Origin: Clostridioides sp. ES-S-0010-02
GTDB taxonomy: Bacteria; Bacillota; Clostridia; Peptostreptococcales; Peptostreptococcaceae
Direction: 5' to 3'
Length of the DNA: 64,000 nucleotides
NCBI GenBank assembly: GCA_020641055.1
Contig: CP067345.1
Location: forward strand, 1,729,317-1,793,316
The notes beneath the pieces were generated by a model. That model ran no database searches and was not told where the DNA came from. It saw only the letters and a program-made list of their open reading frames with translations. Position numbers and translations under genes: made by a program. Positions 29,147 to 39,011 of the stretch are shown one piece after another; position 1 is the stretch's first letter; every line of letters begins with the position of its first letter.

Positions 29147-32100
29147 ATGCAAGGAGTAGATTTAGGATATAAGAATGTAGAAGGAGATGAAATATCTTTT
29201 CCAAATGTAACTATAAATGCTAATATAACTGGCAAAGTAAGTTCTGTTATAGAAATAAAAGATGGCTTTAAAGATGGTTTTGAACTGGAATATATTTTAA
29301 ATGGTAAAAAGATAAATAAAAAACTTACAAATAATATTTATATAATAACAGAAGAAGAAGTGACTAAGCTTCAGGAGGTTTTAAGAACTTTAAAAATAAA
29401 ATCAACTGATGATTTCAACGCTTCTATTTACTTGTCATTTGTACCAGAGGGAACAACTGCTAAAGCTGATCAGGAAAGTTATGGCAAAAACGTTGCAAGT
29501 AATGTTTTAGATAGTAATGAAGATACTTATTGGCAAGCTACATCTAACAATCAGGGTGTTGATGTGATTTTTAGAGAAAAGAAATTTATAGAGTCTGTTA
29601 CAGTATGTCTACAAGATGAACTTTTAGAAATCTGGGGAGAAAATGAGAATGGTACATTTGTAAAATTAGCTACAAAAAATGGTAGCGATAGTAGCATAAT
29701 TAAAAATATTGTTGTAGATATACCTAAAAATGAATATAAACATTTATTTTTTAAAACAGTTACATTTACTGAAGGATGGTCTGATATTAGAGATGTATAT
29801 ATAAATGAAGCAAGAGTAGATTTTAGTTTCAAATATAAAAAAGAAGAAATTAGTTTAGGTGATAAAAAGGCAGAGGGAGATAAGATTATATTTCCGAATG
29901 CATGTGCAAAATTCAATGGTAAATGTGGATTAAAAATAGAATATTTAGGTGTAAATTATGATGTAACGACAGAATATGAAACAAGCAATAACAAAGTAAA
30001 TAGCAAAGATAAGGTAGTTTATATAGAAGAACATAATGAAAATGAAATAAATGAAATACTAAAAACTATAAAAATAAAAGGATATAAAAAATTTAATGTA
30101 AAGATAACACTAATTAAGAATAATGATGGTTATATACCTTTTGGAATTGTGGCTACAGCCAATAGTGTTTATAGTGATAATACTCCAGATAAAGCAATAG
30201 ATGGAAATATAAATACAAGATGGATGTCTTCAACTTATGAAGCAATTTTCAGACTAGAATTCAAAGAAGCTACAAATATAAATAAAGTACAAATGAAAGT
30301 AAGTGCATCTCCAGCATCACAAAATAATTATGTAATTAAATCTGGAACAACAATAATAGGTCAAAAAACGTTAGTAGTACCAAATAGTATAACTACTGTC
30401 GATATTGATGTCACAACTGCTAATTATAATAATATAAGTATAGAGTGTAGTAGTACTAGTAGTTGGATTAATGCATTTGAAGTCCTTTTAAGTGGATATA
30501 CTGAAAATTTAGATTCTGATACTTGTATAATAAATGATATGCATGAAGTATATAATATACAAGGAATAGATGAACATACTTTGTTATATTTAAAAGGTGA
30601 TTCTTTTAATGATTTAAGTCTAAATCCCAAAACAGTAACTGCTATAGATGTATCGATTGTTGAAGATGATTTATTTGGAAAATCGTTTAAATCCAATACT
30701 GGATTAATTCAAATTCCATCTGAAGAAATAACTTTGAATGGAAGTACAAGTTTTACAATAGAATGGTTTGAGAATTTAATATCAGTTTATGACGCAGCTA
30801 TATTTAGTACTAATGAAAGACTAAAACATGGACTACTTTTAGGATATTATGAAGGAGATGTTTCAAATCTTTATTGTAGTAGCAATGGAAGTTCTTGGGA
30901 TATAATTCGTCAAGGAACTTGTGGAGGAAAAACTTTTAATAAATGGATACATAAAGCTTTTTGTTATTCAAAAGAAAATCTTACTTTATACTGTTTTGAA
31001 AATGGCATAAAAACATATGAAAAGAAATTACAACAAGAATTATCTATTTACTGTGGTAATAGATTTTTATTTTTCGACGTTTGGACAAATAAAATTAATG
31101 CAAATATATCTAATATTAGAATTTCTGATGTGACAAGGTGGATAGATGATTTTGAATTGCCCTTAGAGCCGTATGATTACTCACCTAACATTGAGATAAT
31201 AGAACAAACAGAACATCATATAATCTTTAATGTCTTAGCAAATACAACTACTATAAATAAGGTTAAAGTATATATAAACAATAAAATAGAAAAAGAGTAT
31301 ATTGATACTTTTGAAAATCTAATATTTGATATTATATATGATGAAAAATATATAATTGGAGAAAATGAAATAAAATTTGTTATAGATTACAATGAAAATA
31401 AAAATATAGAAGAAAAAGTATATCATTATAGGCAAAGAATTGATGAAAATACAATGTTCTTTCTAAACGGAACAGACATTGTTGATAGTAGCTATAATCC
31501 AAAGGTTATAAATAACAATGGAGTAACAATGTCTGATGGTGGTAAATTTGGTAAGTTTTATAATATGAAAACTGGATATTTGCAAATACAAAATTTTAAT
31601 CCTCATTTTAGAAACTTTTCAATAGAGTTTTATTTGAAATTTAATGATAATAGTACACAAGATATATTATTTGATACTAGAGTTTCTTCTTATAACAAAG
31701 GATATTTAATTTATACAGAATCTAAAAAATTAAGATTCTATCTTAGTGAATATTCATATTCTTCTATAGATTATTCAAACTTCGATAAAAATGTTTACCA
31801 TCACTTCGCTTTTGAAATTAAAGACTATAAATATATAAAGATATACCATAATGGTATACTTAAAAAAACAGATACTTTGTCTGAAATACCACAAGAACAT
31901 GCAAGTAACAACATATATATGTCAAAAAGATGTGATGGAGGTAATTATCGTTTTACCAATGAATTAAGTATGTTTAGAATCTCTAATATGAATATATACA
32001 ATGAAAATTTTACACCAACAAATATTCTATATTGTTACGAACCTATATTGAAGGCAAACCAAGTATCTGAAAATCAATTAATATTATCAATAAATGATAA

Positions 32101-32893
32101 ATCGAATGTAATGAATAAGCTTGAAATTTTTATAAATGGAACATTAAAAAAAACTATAGTAGATAACTTCGATAATATCTCTTTTAATTTATTATTAGAT
32201 GATTATAGTGATGACTTTAATGAATTTGAATTGCTAATGACATTCAACAATATTAAGCGCATTATAAAAAGATTTAAAATTTATAAAAATAAAGAAAAGT
32301 TAATACTTGCAAGTAAATATTTTGAAATAAAAAATGTTTTGTTTGATAAAAAATATACTCATTTTAAGCCTTTCTTTTTAGGTCATGGTAGTGTTAATGT
32401 TTTATATTCAACGAATGATAATGAATTTACATATTGCGATATTAATAGTTTCACACAAATAAATTCAAATAACATAAGATTAATGTTTTTAATGGATTCA
32501 GATGCTGTAATTGAAGCTTATAAAATTTATCTAAAGGATTGCACTGATACAACTAACATTAACTTTAATGAAGTTTTACCTCCACCAAATAACATAGATA
32601 AATTTCCAGTAACTGGTGGTGAGGGACTTAGTAAAGAATTATTTGATGTTATAAAAAGTAATTTTGATATTTTAAACAATAAAATACTAGAAGAACAAAA
32701 ATATATAAAATATATAAATGATAGAATTATCTCAGTAGAAGATAAAGTGTATGATATTGAATTTGATGTTGATGAATATCATAAAAATACTAACTTAAAA
32801 CATAATCAATTAACTGATACTCTTATTAATGATAAGTATATAAAACAGTTAATAGATTGTGAGTTAGATATTAATAATGATAATGTCAAGTAA
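29147..32893 (+). CDS. Multi-domain fibre protein with discoidin and LamG domains
   Basis: This 1248-residue protein contains an internal duplication. A beta domain plus F5/8-type C (discoidin) domain fills residues 1-228 and again about 229-455 (DxxxDTYWQA, DGNINTRWMSS). Two LamG/concanavalin domains follow at about 475-690 and 760-950 (EFYLKFNDN, YHHFAFEIKDYKYIKIYHNG). A small beta module and a helical 41-residue tag end the chain. Such domains bind glycans on cell surfaces. No export signal is visible, which fits a particle component. It is the probable main receptor-binding fibre of this subregion. Confidence 0.78.
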   Translation: MQGVDLGYKNVEGDEISFPNVTINANITGKVSSVIEIKDGFKDGFELEYILNGKKINKKLTNNIYIITEEEVTKLQEVLRTLKIKSTDDFNASIYLSFVPEGTTAKADQESYGKNVASNVLDSNEDTYWQATSNNQGVDVIFREKKFIESVTVCLQDELLEIWGENENGTFVKLATKNGSDSSIIKNIVVDIPKNEYKHLFFKTVTFTEGWSDIRDVYINEARVDFSFKYKKEEISLGDKKAEGDKIIFPNACAKFNGKCGLKIEYLGVNYDVTTEYETSNNKVNSKDKVVYIEEHNENEINEILKTIKIKGYKKFNVKITLIKNNDGYIPFGIVATANSVYSDNTPDKAIDGNINTRWMSSTYEAIFRLEFKEATNINKVQMKVSASPASQNNYVIKSGTTIIGQKTLVVPNSITTVDIDVTTANYNNISIECSSTSSWINAFEVLLSGYTENLDSDTCIINDMHEVYNIQGIDEHTLLYLKGDSFNDLSLNPKTVTAIDVSIVEDDLFGKSFKSNTGLIQIPSEEITLNGSTSFTIEWFENLISVYDAAIFSTNERLKHGLLLGYYEGDVSNLYCSSNGSSWDIIRQGTCGGKTFNKWIHKAFCYSKENLTLYCFENGIKTYEKKLQQELSIYCGNRFLFFDVWTNKINANISNIRISDVTRWIDDFELPLEPYDYSPNIEIIEQTEHHIIFNVLANTTTINKVKVYINNKIEKEYIDTFENLIFDIIYDEKYIIGENEIKFVIDYNENKNIEEKVYHYRQRIDENTMFFLNGTDIVDSSYNPKVINNNGVTMSDGGKFGKFYNMKTGYLQIQNFNPHFRNFSIEFYLKFNDNSTQDILFDTRVSSYNKGYLIYTESKKLRFYLSEYSYSSIDYSNFDKNVYHHFAFEIKDYKYIKIYHNGILKKTDTLSEIPQEHASNNIYMSKRCDGGNYRFTNELSMFRISNMNIYNENFTPTNILYCYEPILKANQVSENQLILSINDKSNVMNKLEIFINGTLKKTIVDNFDNISFNLLLDDYSDDFNEFELLMTFNNIKRIIKRFKIYKNKEKLILASKYFEIKNVLFDKKYTHFKPFFLGHGSVNVLYSTNDNEFTYCDINSFTQINSNNIRLMFLMDSDAVIEAYKIYLKDCTDTTNINFNEVLPPPNNIDKFPVTGGEGLSKELFDVIKSNFDILNNKILEEQKYIKYINDRIISVEDKVYDIEFDVDEYHKNTNLKHNQLTDTLINDKYIKQLIDCELDINNDNVK
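32771..32893 (+). repeat. C-terminal tag module, copy 2
   Basis: This is the second copy of the 41-residue module (DEYHKNTNLK...LINDKYIKQLIDCELDINNDNVK), directly before the stop codon. See copy 1 at 29010-29132. Confidence 0.85.
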
Positions 32894-32910
32894 AAAAAGA
32901 AGGTGAATAA

Positions 32911-35148
32911 ATGGCTATAGTTGGTGAACAGTTGTTACAGCCAGAAGCTGGATGGCAAAGAATTGATAACATTGATAATAATTTTAAATATATAGGATTA
33001 TGGAAAAAAGATACAAGTTCAGGGCTTTATAATAACACAGGTATGTTTATACAAGAAAATGCAACAATAGAAGAAGTAAATTCTAGTTATATTACATTTG
33101 CTTTTTATGGTTCAAAAATAAGGATATTCCATACTAGATATGCTAGTCATTCTTCTAATATGAAATGTATTATAGACGATATTGAGTATGAAAATTATAA
33201 TATTCATGGAGAAACTATAAGACAATATCTTGCCTTTGATAAAATAAATTTAGAAAAGAAGATTCATTTGGTAAAAATTAAAAGTGATGATGGTGTCAGA
33301 TTTGATTTTGATTGTATAGATATAGATGAAGATGGATATATGATAGATTTAATTGAAACCAAACTAACGAAAAAATCTACATTAGAATCTATGGAAATAG
33401 GAGATATAATTCCTTGCAGATATACAGCGCCTATTTCTGGAAAAGTAGGATATTTTTCAGAACTTGGAAACTGTAATTGTGAAGGAATAGATGTAGATAC
33501 TTCATCAGATACACCAGATGGAAAATTTTATTTTATAAAAGTTAATGATAATAAATTTATATCTGATAGAAATGTTCAAGCATCTATTTCATGGAATGAA
33601 TTAAACAAAAATAAATTAACTTGTAAAATGCTTTCTCCAACTTCTTTAGTATTTAATGGTAAGTCATCATATGTAAGTATACCTATAGAAAAAATTAGGA
33701 CTACTAAAGAGATAACAATAAAAATAAGAGTATATTTAGAAGACTGGACAGTTGGAGCAGAACATAGGTTTTTTAGTTGTACACAACTTGGAGGTTATGC
33801 ATGTTGTTATGTTCCAAAAGATAGATATTTTAGAATAGAGATTGCTACAAATCATCCTAATTCTCCAACTTTATATTTTATTTCTGGATTTAATATTGAT
33901 TCATCTAACAATGGATGGAAGACTTTTTACATACTATATAATGGAGAATCAGTTAAAATATATGATGAAATAACTTTAAAATTGAATGAAAAACGAAATG
34001 GTACTATCATATATGGAAGTACAAATCATTTGGTATTAGGTGGAGAAGCAGGAGGAGGTTTTTCTGTAGAGTCAGGTACTCGTTTAACTGGAAAAATATC
34101 AGAGTTTGTAATATGGGATAAAGCAATAGAACCAGCAACTATAGAAAATAATCTAACAGGGAATGAAGAAAATCTAATTTGTCTATTTAAATCTACTAAT
34201 GCAATTGGGGATACACTTTATGATTTATCACCAACTAAAAATAATGCAACTATTTTTAATTGTATAAAAGAATATGACAATAGTAATAAATATCATTACA
34301 CTATTCCAAGTGGGGGTATAGCGTATAATGATGATATAACAATATCCTTTCCAAAGAAAGCTTTAAAATCAAACGAAAATGATGACTATATTTTAGAACA
34401 AAGTTCAACATACAGTACAGGATTTCTTGCGTATTTAGCTTTCAATAAAACAAACATAGATTCTGATGACTGTTGGCATAGTAATTCTGAACCTAACCCA
34501 TATATTAAAGTGTCATCAAAAAAAGATAAAATACCAGTTTCTGGATTTAGGTTAACTAACAGAAATTGTCCTGGTTCTATCCAACCTCCATCATCTTGTA
34601 CTGTATATGGAAGCAATGATAATACAGTTTTCGAAAAGATATATGAAACATCAAATTTACCTTCAGGAAATAAAGCTACTTCTTATCATTATTTTAATTC
34701 ACAAGTAGAATATTTACATTATAAATTCAATTTTCAGCACGCAGATTTATATATAGCTGTAGGTGAATTAGAAATGTTTAAAGAATATGAGTGCAAAGAT
34801 TCATCTTCAAGCTTAATTAATAAAAATAAAGGTGGATGGCCAATAGAAAATGATTGGGATACATATATAAGAAATAGTGATTTAAAAGGAAAGATAATAG
34901 CAGGAGACAATGATATATGGAACTATCGCAATATGATTTCTTTATGTAAAGAGAAGGTTATTACAGGATTAAAAGATATTAACAATGAAAATATAGAGCC
35001 TACAAATGGGAATATATTAATACCAGTTCGTGGCAAAATTGAAGATATTGACGATTTGTCAGCAAAAAGATTTAATATATGTTTATCTTCATCTGTTGCT
35101 AAAAATACAGGTTTCAGACCTATGTTAATTGCAGAGGGAGGGATATAG
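32911..35148 (+). CDS. Fibre/receptor-binding protein, type A copy 1 (LamG insertion)
   Basis: This 745-residue protein opens with an N-terminal domain shared by four consecutive genes (MAIVGEQLLQPEAGW, about 1-150). The next block (MEIGDIIPCRYTA...DGKFYFIKV...SWNELN, 160-235) is the first part of a clostridial phage-fibre domain. That domain resumes near 645 (GGWPIENDWDTYI, AGDNDIWNY, GFRPMLI). Between the halves lie a LamG domain (245-470) and a discoidin domain (490-630). I infer a surface-binding fibre tip. AGAAGGTG precedes the ATG. Confidence 0.75.
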   Translation: MAIVGEQLLQPEAGWQRIDNIDNNFKYIGLWKKDTSSGLYNNTGMFIQENATIEEVNSSYITFAFYGSKIRIFHTRYASHSSNMKCIIDDIEYENYNIHGETIRQYLAFDKINLEKKIHLVKIKSDDGVRFDFDCIDIDEDGYMIDLIETKLTKKSTLESMEIGDIIPCRYTAPISGKVGYFSELGNCNCEGIDVDTSSDTPDGKFYFIKVNDNKFISDRNVQASISWNELNKNKLTCKMLSPTSLVFNGKSSYVSIPIEKIRTTKEITIKIRVYLEDWTVGAEHRFFSCTQLGGYACCYVPKDRYFRIEIATNHPNSPTLYFISGFNIDSSNNGWKTFYILYNGESVKIYDEITLKLNEKRNGTIIYGSTNHLVLGGEAGGGFSVESGTRLTGKISEFVIWDKAIEPATIENNLTGNEENLICLFKSTNAIGDTLYDLSPTKNNATIFNCIKEYDNSNKYHYTIPSGGIAYNDDITISFPKKALKSNENDDYILEQSSTYSTGFLAYLAFNKTNIDSDDCWHSNSEPNPYIKVSSKKDKIPVSGFRLTNRNCPGSIQPPSSCTVYGSNDNTVFEKIYETSNLPSGNKATSYHYFNSQVEYLHYKFNFQHADLYIAVGELEMFKEYECKDSSSSLINKNKGGWPIENDWDTYIRNSDLKGKIIAGDNDIWNYRNMISLCKEKVITGLKDINNENIEPTNGNILIPVRGKIEDIDDLSAKRFNICLSSSVAKNTGFRPMLIAEGGI

Positions 35149-35149
35149 T

Positions 35150-36982
35150 ATGGCTAGTGTAGGTAGTACTTTACCAGAGCCAGAACAAGGTTGGAAAAGA
35201 TATGACAACACAGACAGTAGAATAAAATATGTCAATAAGTGGACTATAAATAATAATGCTCCAACTGCTTATAACAATACAGGATGTATTACAAATTATA
35301 GACATGGTGAAAATGGGATATTAGAATTTAGATTTACTGGTACTAAAATAAGATTAATAGTTCCTGGTTCTGATGGTTCTCATACAGATAAGTGTACAGT
35401 AGAGATAGATGGTGAAAAATTTATAGCTAGCCAATGTACATCAAATCTTATACATCCTAATTATATTTATCAAATGTTATTTTTTGAAAAGCTTGATTTA
35501 ACAGATAGTGTTCATACTGTTAAGCTATATATAGAACTTGGAACACCGCCACCTTCAAGTGCTCCTTATGGAGATAATTATTTAGCTTTAGATGCAATTG
35601 ATGTAGATGTAAGCGAATCTCTATTGCATCATACACTAGAAGAAAATAACTTAATACAAAATATTCAAATTGGAGAATATATACCTTGTGATTACACTTA
35701 TGAAGATGGTTTTTCAAACTTTGGGACAGGAAAATCAATAAATTTTATTTGTGTTGAACATAATTTAAACCAAAGTATATTAATATCAGATACAGTAATT
35801 CCAAATTTAAGCTTTGATGAAATAAATAATAAAGGATTTATTTATGGTAATTTACTAGAAAGCCAACCTTATGGAAATTATTTATGTACTATAAAGTCAA
35901 TTACAGATAGTCCATTTAATGATAACTATTTCTATTCAGAATATGATAAATACGTTTTAAATAGTAGTTTAAATAACTTAATTACTGCTGGAGATAAAGA
36001 TATATGGCATCACAATTTAGCATCTATAACGGATACTTTTTCTGATTCAGATAATACTAAGGTAACAATTAGAGGTGGTACAAATTCAGACTCATATAAT
36101 ATAGTTAATACGTCTGCTAAGAATGATGCAAGTGGCTTTAGACCAGTTCTAATTATTAAGAAATTATACTTTTATCCAGAGTTTGATATTAATTATATTT
36201 TTGGAGAATGTAATGGCATTATAAATATAGAAAATATATCATTAGATAAAATAATAGATATACCAAAAATAAAAGTAAAAATAATTAATAAAAGTAAAGA
36301 TATAGAAATATTATATACAAATTTACTTGATGTAAATGAAGGGAGTTTGGATATAGATGTAATTAATACTAATTTATTAGATGGATTAAATATCTTAGAA
36401 ATTATCATAGAAGATGAAAATAATTATACTTCAGAACCAAAAACTCTAAATGTGTTTAAACATTATGAAGGAATTATTCAATATGCTAAAGTGGTTGTAA
36501 CTAATAATATACCCTTTGATAAAGAATATAAAAGTGTGAAAGTCAAATTAAAATCTGATGGCTCAATTATTGGTATATATACTATAGATAATACCAATTA
36601 TAGTATTTTTAATATAAATTCTATTTTTGATATAAATTCTAATAATATTAATTTATTTTTACTAATGGACAAAGATACTATTATAAATGCGTATAAGATA
36701 ATTTGTGAAGATGAGAAAAATCTTTCTTTTGATAATGCTGAGTTAATACCTTTGCCATCACAAGGTACTGATGAAGATACAAATTCAATAAATAAAGAAG
36801 AAGTGATAAAAATAATAAATGAAACTGTTAATCCCAAACTAGATTTAATAAATAAAAATCTAAGCTTATCTGATTTAAAAATTCAACTAAAATATGATAA
36901 AGAATTAAATCTTTCTGCTAATTATACATCTAACTATTATATAGATACTAAGCTTGATACAGTAGAAAAAGAAGGTGAATAG
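35150..36982 (+). CDS. Fibre/receptor-binding protein, type B copy 1
   Basis: This 610-residue protein has the shared N-terminal domain (MASVGSTLPEPEQGWKRYD). It then has an uninterrupted fibre domain at about 165-350 (QIGEYIPCDYTY, SEYDKYVLNSSLNNLITAGD, VTIRGG, GFRPVLII). A C-terminal extension with beta modules, a LMDKDTIINAYKI block and a helical tail ends the chain. The block resembles the end of the large discoidin-LamG fibre. GAGGGAGGG before the ATG supports this start over an ATG 21 bases earlier. It begins one base after the previous stop. Confidence 0.75.
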   Translation: MASVGSTLPEPEQGWKRYDNTDSRIKYVNKWTINNNAPTAYNNTGCITNYRHGENGILEFRFTGTKIRLIVPGSDGSHTDKCTVEIDGEKFIASQCTSNLIHPNYIYQMLFFEKLDLTDSVHTVKLYIELGTPPPSSAPYGDNYLALDAIDVDVSESLLHHTLEENNLIQNIQIGEYIPCDYTYEDGFSNFGTGKSINFICVEHNLNQSILISDTVIPNLSFDEINNKGFIYGNLLESQPYGNYLCTIKSITDSPFNDNYFYSEYDKYVLNSSLNNLITAGDKDIWHHNLASITDTFSDSDNTKVTIRGGTNSDSYNIVNTSAKNDASGFRPVLIIKKLYFYPEFDINYIFGECNGIINIENISLDKIIDIPKIKVKIINKSKDIEILYTNLLDVNEGSLDIDVINTNLLDGLNILEIIIEDENNYTSEPKTLNVFKHYEGIIQYAKVVVTNNIPFDKEYKSVKVKLKSDGSIIGIYTIDNTNYSIFNINSIFDINSNNINLFLLMDKDTIINAYKIICEDEKNLSFDNAELIPLPSQGTDEDTNSINKEEVIKIINETVNPKLDLINKNLSLSDLKIQLKYDKELNLSANYTSNYYIDTKLDTVEKEGE

Positions 36983-36983
36983 T

Positions 36984-39011
36984 ATGGCTAGTGTTGGAGA
37001 CGCCCTTCCTCAACCAGAGGAAGGTTGGAAAAGGTATAATGATGATTGTATAAATATATTCTATTCTGAATTGTATAAAAGAGTTCCTATGAGTTCATGT
37101 TATGGTGGAACAGGTACATATGTTAGAAATGTTCCTTATGACGAAACAGATATTAATTTTAGTTTTATTGGTTCAAAAGTAAGAATAATGTGTGACGTAT
37201 GTAGCGATAGGTCTGATTTAATTGATATTAATCTTGATGGTAAAGTTGAACAATTTAGCACAAGAACTGGTAACGCTATGAATTTTTCTAAAATAGTATA
37301 TGAAAAATTAGACCTAGATAATAAACTACATAATATTAAAATATCAATAAATAAAAATAGTGTTGTTGTTTATTTATTCTTTGACTGTATAGATATAGAT
37401 GAAAGTGGACATATATTGTCACCAATAGAATCTAAATTGACACAACGAACATCAATAGAAGATATGGAGATAGGAGATATAATATCTTGTAGATATACTG
37501 CTTCTACTGCTGGAAAAATAGGAGATTTTTCAGAACTAGGAAAGTGCAACTGTGAGGAAATTCCAAGGGATGTATCAAGCTCAACTCCAGATGGAAAATT
37601 CTTTTTTGTTAAAGTAGATGATAATAAATTAATAGCAGATAGAAATATACAAAATAATATATCTTGGAATGAGATTAATGGTAATTTAGATATCTTTTAT
37701 AGAGAAAAAGTGTTTCCTCTAAATATTTGTGAAAGTGATGAAACAGATGAATATATTTTAAAAGCAAGTAGTGTATATGAAAATAGGCATGCTTACAATG
37801 CATTTGGTAACAAAATAGGATGGCACAGCGAATTATATAACTATCCACATATATTACAAGTTAGTTTCAAAAGAAAACCTCAAAGAATAAACTCATATAA
37901 GTTTCACTTTGGAAATAACGAACAGTTTCCACAGTCAGCAACAGAATGGACGATAGAGGCTAGTAATGATGAATTGACATGGATAATTTTACAGACAGTC
38001 AAAGAAAATCCTGCTCCAAAACATGATCAAATAAAAAATTATATCTTTAAAAATGAAATTTTTTATAATCATTATAGAATAAAAATAACAAATTCAAATT
38101 CTAACTCTGGATGTGTAGCTATAAAATGTTTAGATTTTTTTTATAAAAAATTCTCTATGTGTTTACCAGATGGAGGAGTGTCTTACAATAATGATATAAC
38201 AGTATCTTTTCCTAAAAAAGCTTTAAATGCAAATGAGACTGATGAATATATACTTTATGCAAGTGGGTCTCTTAGTGACGCACTTCTTACATATAAAGCA
38301 TTTAATAAAACAAACATTGACTCTAATGATTGTTGGCATAGTCCTAATGAAGCAAATTCATATATAAAAATATTTTCAAAAAAAGAAAAAATAATTTCAA
38401 ATGGATTTATGTTCACTAATAGAAATAGTGATTCATTCCCTCAAGCTCCTAATTTATGTATCGTGTATGGTAGTAATGATAACGAAAAGTTTGAAAAAAT
38501 ATATGAGTCATCAAGCTTTCCTCAAAATGCTAGAGCTGTATCTTACCATTATTTTAATTCTCAGGTAGAATATTTATATTATCAATTTAATTTTAGTGGA
38601 GCAACAGGTTATGTAGCTGTAGGTGAGTTAGAGCTGCTTAAAGAGTATGAATATAAAAAATCCTCTCCAAGTCCAATTAATAAAAATCAAGGTGGTTGGC
38701 CAACTAATAATGATTGGGATAAATATATATGGAAAAGCAATTTAAATGGAAAAATAGAGTCTGGTGACAATAACATATGGAATTATAAAAATATTGCATC
38801 TTTAACAGATAACATTGCTATTTTATCAGTTGTAGATGTATGGGGAACAAGACCAAATGGAACCTCAATTGCTGTTAGAGGATATAATGATCAATTCGTA
38901 AATGATAGTAGTCCTAAAAGGTATGGAATAATAAATAATGCCTATACGGCTTCTAATGTAGGATTTAGGCCAATATTAGTTATAGGTGGTGATGCAGAAT
39001 GGCTGTTATAG
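36984..39011 (+). CDS. Fibre/receptor-binding protein, type A copy 2 (discoidin insertion)
   Basis: This 675-residue paralogue of type A copy 1 has the same N-terminal domain (MASVGDALPQPEEGWKRY), the MEIGDIISCRYTA block and the C-terminal GGWPTNNDWDKYI...GFRPILVI segment. At the position where copy 1 has LamG, this gene carries a discoidin-like domain (about 240-395). The second discoidin domain is conserved between the two. AAGAAGGTG precedes the ATG. Its 3' end overlaps the next gene by 13 bases. Confidence 0.75.
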   Translation: MASVGDALPQPEEGWKRYNDDCINIFYSELYKRVPMSSCYGGTGTYVRNVPYDETDINFSFIGSKVRIMCDVCSDRSDLIDINLDGKVEQFSTRTGNAMNFSKIVYEKLDLDNKLHNIKISINKNSVVVYLFFDCIDIDESGHILSPIESKLTQRTSIEDMEIGDIISCRYTASTAGKIGDFSELGKCNCEEIPRDVSSSTPDGKFFFVKVDDNKLIADRNIQNNISWNEINGNLDIFYREKVFPLNICESDETDEYILKASSVYENRHAYNAFGNKIGWHSELYNYPHILQVSFKRKPQRINSYKFHFGNNEQFPQSATEWTIEASNDELTWIILQTVKENPAPKHDQIKNYIFKNEIFYNHYRIKITNSNSNSGCVAIKCLDFFYKKFSMCLPDGGVSYNNDITVSFPKKALNANETDEYILYASGSLSDALLTYKAFNKTNIDSNDCWHSPNEANSYIKIFSKKEKIISNGFMFTNRNSDSFPQAPNLCIVYGSNDNEKFEKIYESSSFPQNARAVSYHYFNSQVEYLYYQFNFSGATGYVAVGELELLKEYEYKKSSPSPINKNQGGWPTNNDWDKYIWKSNLNGKIESGDNNIWNYKNIASLTDNIAILSVVDVWGTRPNGTSIAVRGYNDQFVNDSSPKRYGIINNAYTASNVGFRPILVIGGDAEWLL

